Shown: piece by piece, positions 33,596-42,767 of the stretch
Layout: every line of letters begins with the position of its first letter
Numbering within the stretch: the first letter of the stretch is position 1
Source of the DNA: Frisingicoccus caecimuris
GTDB lineage: Bacteria; Bacillota; Clostridia; Lachnospirales; Lachnospiraceae
Length of the DNA stretch: 64,000 nucleotides
Assembly (NCBI RefSeq): GCF_004340975.1
Contig: NZ_SLXA01000004.1
Location: 124,001-188,000, forward strand
Direction: 5' to 3'
Program-made: the position numbers and the translations under genes
Notes under the pieces: model-generated
Databases searched by the model: none
What the model was told of the DNA's origin: nothing
Seen by the model: only the letters and a program-made list of their open reading frames with translations

Positions 33596-34933
33596 ATGAA
33601 TTCAAAATACTACAAAGAAAACATCTCTTTTCGTGAGGTGATCCTTTTTGTGCTGCCAACCTATTTTACCTCACTTTTTACAACTATGTACACGATTGTG
33701 GACGGAGTATGTGTTGCCGCTTGGGTTGACACGGATGCTTTAGCTTCCATCAATATTGTCTACCCGTTGGTCAACATTTTGACTGGAATCGGGATGATGT
33801 TTGGCATCGGTGGTAGTGCTCTTGCAGCTGTATCATTGGGAAGTGGAAATTCAAAAAAAGCCGGTGAACAGTGTACGATATCTGCACTGTATGCCTTTTT
33901 TCTGAGCGGTGTGTTTGCTGGGGTGTGCATCTGGAAGCTTGAAACGTGGCTGCAATTTCTGGGCGCAACACCGTCTACTTTAACAAGCTGTGAAATATAT
34001 GCTAAAATCTGGCTGTTTGGCGCTCCTATTGCAGTTGGAAAGGATTTAATAGTTGCCTATATCCGAGCTGACGGGGCGCCTAAAAAGTCTTTCTTCATAT
34101 CAGCTGCAGGCGGTATCACTAATATTATTCTGGATATTATCTTTGTGGGCCTATTCAAGTGGGGAATTTTCGGTGCTGGTTTGGCAACAATAATCGGCTT
34201 GGCAGTATCTATGATTCTTGGGATTTTGTATTTTACAAAAGGGAAAAATCAGATTTCCTTTTCTATTTCGGGATTGTCTTTGAAAGAAGGATTAATATGT
34301 GCCGTCAACGGAAGTTCAGAATTGGTTGATCAAGTCGCCATTGCCGTTACGACAGTTGTGTTTAACAGAACCGCATTGTCCTTTGCAGGAAAGGATGGAG
34401 TGGCTGCAGTTTCCATTATTATGTATTTACAGTTTATTTTTCTGGGAATTTACTATGGGTACTCCTCCGGCATTTTGCCCTTATTAAGTTTTGAACTGGG
34501 ACGCAAAAATTATACCGCCTGCCGATGTCTGGAGCAATACTCGTACCGTCTTGTTTCACTGCTCCCAATTGTTCTATACTGTGCCTCTTACTTTTTGGCA
34601 CCCCTCGCGGTAGGTGTTTTTGCCAATCGTCAAACAGAAGTTTTCACCATGGCAGTCCGTGGAATGAGAATATATGGTTTGGGATATCTTTTTGCTGGCA
34701 TCAATATCTTCTGCGCCATCCGCTTGATTGCATATAAATGGGGAAAATGGGCTGCGGTTATCACCTCGCTTCGTTCATTTTCTTTATTACTTCTATTTCT
34801 CTCCATTCTCCCAGCAACTATTTTAGGCATGGATGGCCTATGGTTGGCATTCCCAGCAGCCGAAGCGGGAACACTCTCAGTTTCCGCTTTAATTTCCAGA
34901 TACAGCACAAAAAAGATTCACACTCAGAAATAA
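33596..34933 (+). CDS. MATE-family multidrug efflux transporter
   Basis: The 445-residue protein has about twelve hydrophobic segments and MATE features: FREVILFVLPTYFTSLFTTMYTIVDGVCVAAWV at the start and GIGGSALAAVSLG in the first half. It is expected to expel cationic drugs in exchange for sodium or protons. The start at 33596 follows AAGGAGG; the frame extends upstream without a better signal. The divergent MerR gene is its probable regulator. Confidence 0.92.
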   Translation: MNSKYYKENISFREVILFVLPTYFTSLFTTMYTIVDGVCVAAWVDTDALASINIVYPLVNILTGIGMMFGIGGSALAAVSLGSGNSKKAGEQCTISALYAFFLSGVFAGVCIWKLETWLQFLGATPSTLTSCEIYAKIWLFGAPIAVGKDLIVAYIRADGAPKKSFFISAAGGITNIILDIIFVGLFKWGIFGAGLATIIGLAVSMILGILYFTKGKNQISFSISGLSLKEGLICAVNGSSELVDQVAIAVTTVVFNRTALSFAGKDGVAAVSIIMYLQFIFLGIYYGYSSGILPLLSFELGRKNYTACRCLEQYSYRLVSLLPIVLYCASYFLAPLAVGVFANRQTEVFTMAVRGMRIYGLGYLFAGINIFCAIRLIAYKWGKWAAVITSLRSFSLLLLFLSILPATILGMDGLWLAFPAAEAGTLSVSALISRYSTKKIHTQK

Positions 34934-34958
34934 ACACACAAAAATAGACTTATATAAC

Positions 34959-34990
34959 AGGAGGCTTGGAACTATTTAACCAAGCCCTCT
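34959..34990 (+). terminator. Terminator-like hairpin after the MATE gene
   Basis: GGCTTGG and CCAAGCC form the stem, extended by partly paired bases, and CTCTGTTTCT follows. Moderate strength. Confidence 0.5.
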
Positions 34991-35409
34991 GTTTCTATGA
35001 TATCTTAATTTTCCCATCCCTTACAGAGCGGGGGTTCGAATATGGATTCTGGTGAAAAATGTGAAAGTGAAAAGACAAATAACTATCTGGTTACCATTAT
35101 CCAAAATTTGATAAACAATAGTGAACTGGACCTAAGTTCTTTCAACAAATAACCCCATGAAAACGGAATCCTCTGTTGTAGAAATACCACTTGAATCCAA
35201 CAAATCAAATGGAATGGCTCTTACGACCAGTTGTTTTTCTTCGGAAAGACTATTAAACCAACCTAGCCATAACAATTACAGGAACATTTTTAATATGGAG
35301 CAACTTAACTCCAAAAACACTAAATCAAATAATGCTTGGTCTTAGCCGAGAAAGCACAAATATAGCTTTCGTTCACGTGTATGCACCGGAAACAGAATAT
35401 CGCTCATTT
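34991..35409. other. Decayed interval between cargo and transfer module
   Basis: No intact gene. Short plus-strand frames encode MDSGEKCESEKTNNYLV (from 35042) and, in another frame, TFLIWSNLTPKTLNQIM and on to VYAPETEYRSFS ending near 35415. They look like broken pieces of one or more lost genes. This may be the scar of the cargo insertion. Confidence 0.4.
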
Positions 35410-35619
35410 TCATAATTGCCTCAATTCATTCTTGCGTGAGCTAACACTCTGAGAACTTTTATGGCGTCTATCCATTGGCTTTTCTGTCTTTTGTGGGATC
35501 AACCAAACATCAGCCATTTTAACAGCGGTGGGAATACGGCCACCCGCGCAATAGTAATTTACCCGTCGAGGGGTCACGTCCCATTTTTCACTTGCTTCTT
35601 TCAAGGTCATATAATTCAT
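35410..35619 (-). CDS. Small helix-turn-helix protein (MerR/excisionase-like)
   Basis: The 69-residue protein contains MTLKEASEKWDVTPRRVNYYCAGGRIPTAVKMADVWLIP, a single winged-helix DNA-binding unit, and a basic tail. The start at 35619 has GGAGG upstream. It is divergent from an XRE regulator 187 bp away. It probably regulates neighbouring ICE promoters. Confidence 0.75.
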   Translation of the reverse strand: MNYMTLKEASEKWDVTPRRVNYYCAGGRIPTAVKMADVWLIPQKTEKPMDRRHKSSQSVSSRKNELRQL

Positions 35620-35805
35620 AGCACGCCTCCGCAAAGTACATTATAGTTCTTGTGCTCGAACAACACAAGTTTCATAGTATGAATCTATATTTCTACCGAT
35701 AAGATGTATAATCTCTTGTCGCAAGAAATGACACATCGTTTCATAAGAACTCTCACCTCTGTACAATATAAAAGTAACATTATATTGCTACAAGGTGGTG
35801 AGCTT

Positions 35806-36165
35806 ATGGACGAAAGAAACAACGATTTTGACTTTGATTTTATGCCCATTGGACAGGCAATCAAAAAAGCCCGTGAAGCCAGAGGGATGACCAGGGAGCA
35901 ACTTGCCGGGATCATTGGGTATGCTCCACGACACATTCAGTCCATTGAAAATGAGGGACAACACCCAAGTATTGAGCTGTTTATTCAGCTGATTACCATG
36001 TTCGATGTGTCTGTTGATGAATACATATTTCCTGAAAAAGAAGTGAAGAAAAGTTCCGTCCGCAGACGCTTAGACGCACAGCTCGACAAACTTAATGATA
36101 GAGAACTGTCCGTCATAGAAGCAACTGTGAACGGGTTATGTATGGCAAAAGAGCCAGAGGAATAA
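35806..36165 (+). CDS. XRE-family helix-turn-helix regulator
   Basis: The 119-residue protein has an XRE domain at about residues 15-70 (GQAIKKAREARGMTREQLAGIIGYAPRHIQSIENEGQHPS) and a C-terminal helix that may dimerise. The start follows AAGGTGGTGAGCTT. It is encoded on the plus strand, against the direction of the transfer genes, and converges with the hydrolase gene after it. Such a gene is a good candidate for control of transfer. Confidence 0.85.
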   Translation: MDERNNDFDFDFMPIGQAIKKAREARGMTREQLAGIIGYAPRHIQSIENEGQHPSIELFIQLITMFDVSVDEYIFPEKEVKKSSVRRRLDAQLDKLNDRELSVIEATVNGLCMAKEPEE

Positions 36166-36192
36166 AATCCTCTGGTTTTCTTTTGCTGATTT

Positions 36193-37959
36193 TTAGTAGG
36201 CTGGAACACCATATCCATAAATAGAGCTGCTTCCAATCGTATATTGTCTCTGTTTTACCGCATCACCGGAATTTCCTTCTACGGTGTAGACAACTCCGTT
36301 TTCGCATTTCTCTACAATACCTACATGATCGGTTAAACCATCGCCTTCCCAATCGAAGAAAATAATGTCTCCCGCCGTAGGCTCATAGTTTCTGTCCTGC
36401 CATTGGTTCTGTTCCTTGAACCAGTTTGCACCGCTGATGCATCCTGCAAACTTCGGGATAAATCCGCCTTCGATATAGCCACACTGTTCCGCACACCACG
36501 AAACAAAGCAGGCACACCATTCCACCCGGCTGTTGAATCCATACCACGACCAGTAGGGCTGACCACCTTCATTGCCAAGCTGCGTCAGAGCAACTTCTAC
36601 AATCGCCTGATTTCCACCGCTGGTAAATGCCCGTCCGAAGGGATAATAGCGCAACACATGGGAAACATACTGGGTATCGCCATAGCTGTCCCATCCCAGT
36701 CGTTCTGCCTGTATCGTGGAAAATTCAACTGCATTGGCATAAGTGTAACCACCATAATTGTTCTGTGCCCATGTGATATAGCCATTTCCGAAGTTATATC
36801 CCTGCAGGGCCAGTTTGATCCGATCCATGTCCACGGGATTTTCCACCTGTGCGGCATTCAGACAGGCAGCTAAATTCTGGATACCGACATTGATGGAATA
36901 TTCCGGGTCTGTAATGCCATTTGGTGTATTTGGGTACTGTGTGTTATACCCACATTCCGATGCCTGCATGGGGTCGTTTCCCCGTCCTCCAGACTCCTGC
37001 ATCATGACCGCCTTGATAAGCTCTACATACTCAGGAATCCTATGCTGCTTTGCATATTTCTGGATCAGCGGTTCATAAGCTTCTACCTCGGCACTGACCG
37101 GAGTATAAGAAGTGCTTTCACTGCCGCCGCCAAACAGGGAGATCGCACAACCAAGCAATACCACAATCAGAATAATCACTACTGCGATCCAGCCGCCTGC
37201 AACAATCGCTGCTATCAATGCTTTTGTTCCTGCAATGATCGCTTTTACAGCCGCTATGGTGGCTTTGACGGTTGTTTTAGCCGCCGCTGCAGATGCCTTT
37301 GCGGATGCTCTTGCCGCCTGCGCTGCTTTCTGTGCGGTTTTGGCAGAAGCCTTTGCCGCTGCCTGTGCGGTTTTGGTAGCCTGCTGTGTGGTCTTAATGG
37401 CCGCTTTGGAAGTCACCTGTGCTGTTTTTACACTTCTTTCGGTTGTTTTTACAGAGCCTTTTGCCGCTGTCTTAACGGTTTTTCCTGCGCTTCTGGCGGA
37501 CTGCTTAATCGTTTTTTGGGTATCTGTTGATGTTTTTATGGTCTGGACAGAAGCATCTGAAATAACAGAAGAACGGCCTGCAGTTCCACGATGGATCTGC
37601 AAGCCGTTCTGTCCAGATACATTTCTTGCTGACCTCTGCTCAGCAGCTTTGGCAGCCCGCTTCTGCTTAAAATCAGCCATTTTGTCCTTTGCCTTAACGA
37701 CAGTTTCTTTGGTGGTCTTAACGCCTTTTTGCCCTTGCTTATTGAACTGGTGGATACCCTCATCTTTTACCCGGTCAGAAGCATAGGAGATCTTATCCGC
37801 AGCATATTCCGTAGCAGAGCCTTCATTGGCGTAATATCCTTCTTCCGCTTTCTCCTTTGTCTTTGCATAGGCAGCTTTCATACGCTCTGAAGCAACGGCG
37901 GCTTTATCTATGGTCTTAATCGTGCCTTTGACTGCATCTCTGGTTTTAATATCTGCCAT
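36193..37959 (-). CDS. Conjugation cell-wall hydrolase: lysozyme-like and CHAP domains (CD1108-type)
   Basis: The 588-residue protein has a long Lys/Ala/Thr-rich cytoplasmic N terminus (about 1-255) and one membrane helix (IAVVIILIVVLLGCAISLF, about 262-280). A lysozyme-like transglycosylase domain (KAVMMQESGGRGNDPMQ, catalytic Glu) and a CHAP/NlpC-type amidase (EWCACFVSWCAEQCGY with Cys, DHVGIVE with His) follow. It would open peptidoglycan for the type IV secretion channel. The fused architecture is typical of Tn1549-type elements. Its stop is only 27 bp from the convergent XRE gene. Confidence 0.9.
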   Translation of the reverse strand: MADIKTRDAVKGTIKTIDKAAVASERMKAAYAKTKEKAEEGYYANEGSATEYAADKISYASDRVKDEGIHQFNKQGQKGVKTTKETVVKAKDKMADFKQKRAAKAAEQRSARNVSGQNGLQIHRGTAGRSSVISDASVQTIKTSTDTQKTIKQSARSAGKTVKTAAKGSVKTTERSVKTAQVTSKAAIKTTQQATKTAQAAAKASAKTAQKAAQAARASAKASAAAAKTTVKATIAAVKAIIAGTKALIAAIVAGGWIAVVIILIVVLLGCAISLFGGGSESTSYTPVSAEVEAYEPLIQKYAKQHRIPEYVELIKAVMMQESGGRGNDPMQASECGYNTQYPNTPNGITDPEYSINVGIQNLAACLNAAQVENPVDMDRIKLALQGYNFGNGYITWAQNNYGGYTYANAVEFSTIQAERLGWDSYGDTQYVSHVLRYYPFGRAFTSGGNQAIVEVALTQLGNEGGQPYWSWYGFNSRVEWCACFVSWCAEQCGYIEGGFIPKFAGCISGANWFKEQNQWQDRNYEPTAGDIIFFDWEGDGLTDHVGIVEKCENGVVYTVEGNSGDAVKQRQYTIGSSSIYGYGVPAY

Positions 37960-37992
37960 AGAAGCCCTCCTTTCTTAGAAGCTGTACTTTCC

Positions 37993-38766
37993 TCATGCAG
38001 TCTTTTTTGCTACCACGACAAGCCTGCCATTTGTGGCCGAATACTCACAGGTAGAAAGGGTAATCAGCCTGTCGCCATAGTCTGCGGTAACACCCGTATC
38101 GTACAGGGCAAGCTCTTTACACGTTTGGATATAGGCATTAAATTCTTCCTCATTCTTGGCATCTACAAAATCATAATAGCGGTAGCCGCTGGAGCTGTAA
38201 GCGACTGTCTTAAATACAGCAACGATCTCATACTCTGCCTGTTCTGTCAGGGTATCAAACTGAATGGTTTTGTGTTCTTCATAAAAGCTTTTGGATTTAT
38301 AATCCTCCAAAGCTCCAAACATGCGGTTACCGCTGATGTGGTGTCCGTAAATGATGAGATTATCACTGGTAAGCAGGTCACAGTTTTCCTGAATATACGG
38401 AGTACCTAAATCACTGTACTGCTTCTCAAAATTGTGTTTAAGATAATAATTCGGTTCGTCCTTCGTCTGCATAACAGGGTAGTTAATAGACGTGCCGAAA
38501 ATGGAAATCCAGCCCACCATATCTTCATTTTGTAAATACAACTCCTTATATTTGGACAGGATATCTTCACCCTCGCTGACGGGAACATCATCAGGAACCG
38601 GTTCTTCATCGGGAGCCTGTGCCACCACTTCTGCAATCTCATCAAATACTTCGGTCTGCTCGTCCAGCTGTGCATAGTGATCATAGATGTGATAAACAGA
38701 AAATGCCGCCGTACCTAAAAGGCACACGGCGGCAGCAATACAGATCATAGATTGATATTTTTTCAT
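37993..38766 (-). CDS. srtB: Class B sortase
   Basis: The 257-residue protein starts with a membrane anchor (MICIAAAVCLLGTAAFSVYHIYDHY). The sortase barrel follows with NYPVMQTKDEPNYYLKHNF, catalytic His in YGHHISGNRMFG and catalytic Cys in LSTCEYS with a downstream Arg (NGRLVVVA). Start 38766 has AAAGGAG upstream. It may anchor a surface protein during conjugation; its targets on this element are not obvious, though the nested element carries an SPQTG-anchored protein. Confidence 0.92.
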   Translation of the reverse strand: MKKYQSMICIAAAVCLLGTAAFSVYHIYDHYAQLDEQTEVFDEIAEVVAQAPDEEPVPDDVPVSEGEDILSKYKELYLQNEDMVGWISIFGTSINYPVMQTKDEPNYYLKHNFEKQYSDLGTPYIQENCDLLTSDNLIIYGHHISGNRMFGALEDYKSKSFYEEHKTIQFDTLTEQAEYEIVAVFKTVAYSSSGYRYYDFVDAKNEEEFNAYIQTCKELALYDTGVTADYGDRLITLSTCEYSATNGRLVVVAKKTA

Positions 38767-38780
38767 GGGTTTCTCCTTTC

Positions 38781-39185
38781 TTAGCGTGACAATTCGTTTT
38801 GTTTTCTGGGTGCGGGAAGATCCCTGCAATATTCGGGATACCTGACCTTGATGCCCTCCATCAAGTAGGGGGCAAATTCACAACAGAACAGATCTTCCGG
38901 TGTAAAAGACTGGGGGCTGTCCATGTCGGTGTACCCATTCCAGAGGTTAAAGGCAAGGCGGCAAACCCTAACAGTTCCGCTGGTCTGCCATCCGCCGTGC
39001 ATCCCATCCGGCTCGATACAGTCATTCTTAAAGTCAAACATCTGGCTGATATTTGCCCTTGTTTCCGAAGCAATCCCCATGACATAGAAAAATGCCCGGT
39101 GATAGCAGTCGTTGACTCTGCACTTACTCATGTTTTCCAGAAAGAAATCTCTATGCTCTGCGGAGCGAAATTGAATATTAGACAT
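38781..39185 (-). CDS. DUF6075-like conserved ICE protein
   Basis: The 134-residue protein begins NIQFRSAEHRDFFLENMSKCRVNDCYHRAFFYVMGI, which I recall as the DUF6075 family found across conjugative elements of Clostridia. It has a conserved NLWNGY segment. No function is known. It overlaps the methyltransferase by eight bases and is coupled to it. Confidence 0.7.
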   Translation of the reverse strand: MSNIQFRSAEHRDFFLENMSKCRVNDCYHRAFFYVMGIASETRANISQMFDFKNDCIEPDGMHGGWQTSGTVRVCRLAFNLWNGYTDMDSPQSFTPEDLFCCEFAPYLMEGIKVRYPEYCRDLPAPRKQNELSR

Positions 39186-39996
39186 TTGAAAATACCTCCT
39201 TTATTCGTTTTTGCGTAATCTTAAAATATGCCTCATTGATCTCTGCACCTAAATAATCCCTGCCGTTTGCCAAGGCAGCCAAAGCAGTGCTTCCAGTCCC
39301 CATAAAACCGTCAAAGACCAGTTCCTTTCTGGTACTGGAAATCTGGATCAGCCACGACAAAAACTCCACATTTTTTACGGTTGGATGGTAAATGCCATGT
39401 TTCTTCTGCCATGTGGCATTGTAGGTTGCCTTGGGATATTCCTCTCCAAACCAGCAGGCAGGGAACCTCGTCTTGTACTTCTTACTTGGTTCTCTGCCTT
39501 TATGGAACAGTGTGCCTTCTTTTTTACGGTTCTCCAGTAATTGTGTCTGCTGAAACAATCGCCGTCCTTTCTGGCAGAAAATGATCCATTCTGAATTATT
39601 GGCATAGCTGCCTTTCAGATCACCGATGCCGCCCAGTGTTCCTTTCTCCACCACCAGACAGTTTTTTACCGTAAATCCTGCTTTTCGCAGACAGTCGTAA
39701 TGAAAAGAATAGCAGTCAAACCGGGTAAAAAAATAAGCGTGGGAATTGTCCCGCAAAATGCGGTAACTTTCCCACGCAAAGCGTTCATAATCAATCCCGT
39801 GATCCCCATCCAATATTTCATGGGGCTGTCTGGCAAAATGGTTCTGGTATGCGATGCCATAGGGCGGATCGGTCAGGATCAGTGACACAAAGTTATCCGG
39901 GATATGCGCCATCAGCTCCATACAATCCATACAGTAAATTTGATTGCGCAGATCTAAACACTCTGTCTCCTTCCTCACTTCCTTATACCTCTCCAA
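39178..39996 (-). CDS. Site-specific DNA methyltransferase (N4/N6 type)
   Basis: The 272-residue enzyme has the catalytic DPPYGIAYQNHF motif (about 43-54) and the SAM-binding FDGFMGTGSTALAAL motif (about 233-247), in the order of beta-class amino-methyltransferases. It has no partner restriction gene here, so it is an orphan that may protect the ICE from host restriction or regulate transfer. It overlaps virB4 by 14 bp. Confidence 0.9.
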   Translation of the reverse strand: MERYKEVRKETECLDLRNQIYCMDCMELMAHIPDNFVSLILTDPPYGIAYQNHFARQPHEILDGDHGIDYERFAWESYRILRDNSHAYFFTRFDCYSFHYDCLRKAGFTVKNCLVVEKGTLGGIGDLKGSYANNSEWIIFCQKGRRLFQQTQLLENRKKEGTLFHKGREPSKKYKTRFPACWFGEEYPKATYNATWQKKHGIYHPTVKNVEFLSWLIQISSTRKELVFDGFMGTGSTALAALANGRDYLGAEINEAYFKITQKRIKEVFSNV

Positions 39997-42316
39997 ACTT
40001 GGTCGTCATCAGTTTATACAGTTCGGTGTTATGCGGGAATTTGTTGACAAACGGCACAAGGGAACTGCCTACCTTCAAAAGTCCCTGGCCTGCGCCTACA
40101 TTGGTGATATAGCCCATCTGAAGGTCAGAGATGTTCAAAAGCTTGGCAAGCTCAATCCTGTCCGTAGACGCCTGATTGAGCATGATGATAAATTCAGAAT
40201 TGGCAAGCATTGTCCTTGCGGTATGGCTCTGCAAAAGATCGTCTACATTCTGTGTGATACCGGTACAGTATGCACCATATTTACGCACACGCTTCCAGAG
40301 GGTAAAGAGGAAGTTTGCCGAGTATTCATGCTGGAACAGCAGATAGATTTCATCAATGAAAATGAACGTGTTCCTGCCCTTGGCTCTGTTCTGCGTAATG
40401 CGGTTTAAGATACTGTCCAGGACAACCAGCATACCAATCGGCTGTAACTGTTTGCCCAGATCCAGAATGTCATAACAGATCAGACGGCTGTGGGTATCCA
40501 CATTGGTGTTCTTGGCAAAGGTGTTCAGGCTGCCATCGGTAAACAGCTCAATGGCAAGGGCGATTTCCTGTGCCTCCGGCTCATTCTGTTTGAGCAGTTC
40601 TTCACGGAAGTCCTGCAAAGTGGGCGGGACACCCTGATAATTGCCCTGCTGATAGTGGCGGTAAACACTGGCCGTACAGCGGTCAATAATGGATTTCTGT
40701 TTTGCTCCCAGACTTGTACCGCCAATGAGCTGTTCACAGAGAGACAAAATAAACTCCGATTTCAGAATGACCGGGTTTGCGCCGTCACCGTAATCGGAGT
40801 TCATATCCATTGCATTGATGTGGTTTTCACTGGTCGCAGAAATGTGGATGACTTCGCCCTGCATGGCCTTGACCAGCGGGGAATATTCCCGCTCAGGATC
40901 AATAATAATGACATCTGCATTGGGGTCTGTGAGAATGATATTTGTCATTTCCTCTTTCGCCGTAAATGATTTACCTGCACCAGACACACCGAGAATAAAG
41001 GAGTTGCCGTTGAGCAGGTGGCGGCGGTTGGCAATAATCATGTTCTTGCTGATCACATTCTGCCCGTAATATACACCGTCCTTGTGGTAGATCTCCTGCA
41101 CCCGGAACGGGATAAAAACAGCAAGGCTCTCTGTGGTCAGTGTGCGCAGGGCATCGATCTTACGCACACCAAAAGGCAGCGCCGTGTTCAGTCCGTCCAT
41201 CTGCTGATATTTCAGCACCGCAAACTGACACAAATGCTTTCTGGCAGTGGTCAGCAGGGCTTCCGTATCGCTGTCCAGCTGTTCTTTGGTTTCAGCAGTA
41301 TGCACCAGTGTCAGCACCGCAAACATCATCCTCTGGTCACGGGTTGTCAGGTCGTCCAGAAATTCCTTACTTTCCTTGCGCTGCTGCTCAAGGTCATAAG
41401 GGACAACTGCGGAGAAGTTATTGTTTTGATTCTGTTTTCTCTGCCAGTTTGTGATATTGGTTTCGACACCAAGTAGCCTGTTTTCCACTTCCCGCACAGC
41501 TTCATCCGTGGGAACCGGGACAACATCAATGGACAGCATCATGTTGCGGTTCAGCTCACAAAGCTCCGCTACCATGCTGTCTTTGATATAAGCAGCGTAT
41601 TCTCTAAGGAAGATCACACGCCCGTATCGGTTGCCCATACGGAAGTAGTCACTTTCAAACTCAAAGGTGTCCGGGCAGATGAAGTCCTTAAAATCATGGC
41701 CTTTGCGCATACTCTGTACCATATCAAAGGTAAAGGCGGTTTCTTCTCCGGTACGGTAGAAGTCGTGGAAGATACGGAGTTTTTCTTCCGCTTCCAGTTC
41801 CACGCAGCGTGCGCCCAGACGGGAAAAATGAGTGACAAGATCCGCACCCACACGGGCAAAATAGTTCCGTGCTTCTTCGATATTTTTCTTGCACACAGAA
41901 ATGGTCACATATTTGTCCTGCACAATAGAGTTTGCTCCTGTTGCCTTATCCAGCAGCATCTTGTTGTATTCCTTACGGTACTTATCCAGACCATCCTCTG
42001 CCATGGGGATCAGGATAGTCTGCTCAAAATCCACCCGGTTCAGACGGCGGTTGTTGATGGTGAGCTTTGTGGTAGCGCCGCTGTCAAAAGCATTGAGCAG
42101 TTCAGAGTATTCCAAAAACATGGCTTCCTTGTCCTCACGGCTGGCCACGGCATAATTGATGTCCTCAAATTTAAAGGTCTTTGCATATTTGTTCCTGCCG
42201 ACAAGGAAAATGCCATCTTCCCAGATGGTATAAATGGGAATGACATTTTGTACTGACTTTGGCACGACAAATTTTTCCTTATCCTGCTTGAACAGGGTTC
42301 TCAGTGTTTTGATCAT
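39983..42316 (-). CDS. virB4: VirB4/TraE-type conjugation ATPase
   Basis: The 777-residue protein has an N-terminal VirB4 domain and a C-terminal P-loop domain with Walker A GVSGAGKSFTAKEE (about 448) and Walker B TFIFIDEIYLLF (about 640). It also has the arginine-containing RVRKYGAYCTGITQN region. It energises assembly of the type IV secretion channel at the membrane. It overlaps PrgI by four bases and the methyltransferase by 14. Length matches the Tn1549-type VirB4. Confidence 0.95.
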   Translation of the reverse strand: MIKTLRTLFKQDKEKFVVPKSVQNVIPIYTIWEDGIFLVGRNKYAKTFKFEDINYAVASREDKEAMFLEYSELLNAFDSGATTKLTINNRRLNRVDFEQTILIPMAEDGLDKYRKEYNKMLLDKATGANSIVQDKYVTISVCKKNIEEARNYFARVGADLVTHFSRLGARCVELEAEEKLRIFHDFYRTGEETAFTFDMVQSMRKGHDFKDFICPDTFEFESDYFRMGNRYGRVIFLREYAAYIKDSMVAELCELNRNMMLSIDVVPVPTDEAVREVENRLLGVETNITNWQRKQNQNNNFSAVVPYDLEQQRKESKEFLDDLTTRDQRMMFAVLTLVHTAETKEQLDSDTEALLTTARKHLCQFAVLKYQQMDGLNTALPFGVRKIDALRTLTTESLAVFIPFRVQEIYHKDGVYYGQNVISKNMIIANRRHLLNGNSFILGVSGAGKSFTAKEEMTNIILTDPNADVIIIDPEREYSPLVKAMQGEVIHISATSENHINAMDMNSDYGDGANPVILKSEFILSLCEQLIGGTSLGAKQKSIIDRCTASVYRHYQQGNYQGVPPTLQDFREELLKQNEPEAQEIALAIELFTDGSLNTFAKNTNVDTHSRLICYDILDLGKQLQPIGMLVVLDSILNRITQNRAKGRNTFIFIDEIYLLFQHEYSANFLFTLWKRVRKYGAYCTGITQNVDDLLQSHTARTMLANSEFIIMLNQASTDRIELAKLLNISDLQMGYITNVGAGQGLLKVGSSLVPFVNKFPHNTELYKLMTTKFGEV

Positions 42317-42753
42317 GCTGCGCCTCCTTTATTCTTTTTCGTTTTCTTCTTATCCTGTTTTTTCTCCTTTCGCTCTTTTCGTCTCTGTTTCTTGGGAACG
42401 ACAGGAAGTCCTTTTTCTCTGGCTTCGATGCTGGACTTCATAGCTTCATAATAAAGATTGTTTGGCCGGAACATCAGTTTCTTGGGCATCAGAAATTCGG
42501 ATTTAAACCACGCCCAGACAAACTGTTCTGCGGTCATGCCGTTATATTTGATAAAGCCCATCGCCGCAAAGGGGAATGCCCCTAAAATGCATACCCAGCT
42601 AAGGGTTTCCATACCAAAGTATGGGCGGAGAAGAAAATACAAGCCTACCGCAACACCGCAGGCAAGGACAGAAAAAATGAACTGCCTTAATGACAGTCCG
42701 AAAAACATACTTTCCGTATAGTTACGGATTTCTTTATTGATCTTTACTTCCAA
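42313..42753 (-). CDS. PrgI-family conjugation membrane protein (VirB3-like)
   Basis: The 146-residue protein has two close membrane helices (FSVLACGVAVGLYFLLRPY and WVCILGAFPFAAMGFI) and a Lys/Arg-rich tail, the PrgI pattern. PrgI proteins precede VirB4 in Gram-positive conjugation operons and are VirB3-like in role. It overlaps virB4 by four bases. Confidence 0.88.
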   Translation of the reverse strand: MEVKINKEIRNYTESMFFGLSLRQFIFSVLACGVAVGLYFLLRPYFGMETLSWVCILGAFPFAAMGFIKYNGMTAEQFVWAWFKSEFLMPKKLMFRPNNLYYEAMKSSIEAREKGLPVVPKKQRRKERKEKKQDKKKTKKNKGGAA

Positions 42754-42767
42754 AATGGATACCTCCT

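Noticed and set aside
37112-37786. 224-codon plus-strand frame opposite the cell-wall hydrolase
   Set aside because: It is the antisense of the Lys/Ala repeat region, which yields long Ala/Val-rich frames by composition alone.
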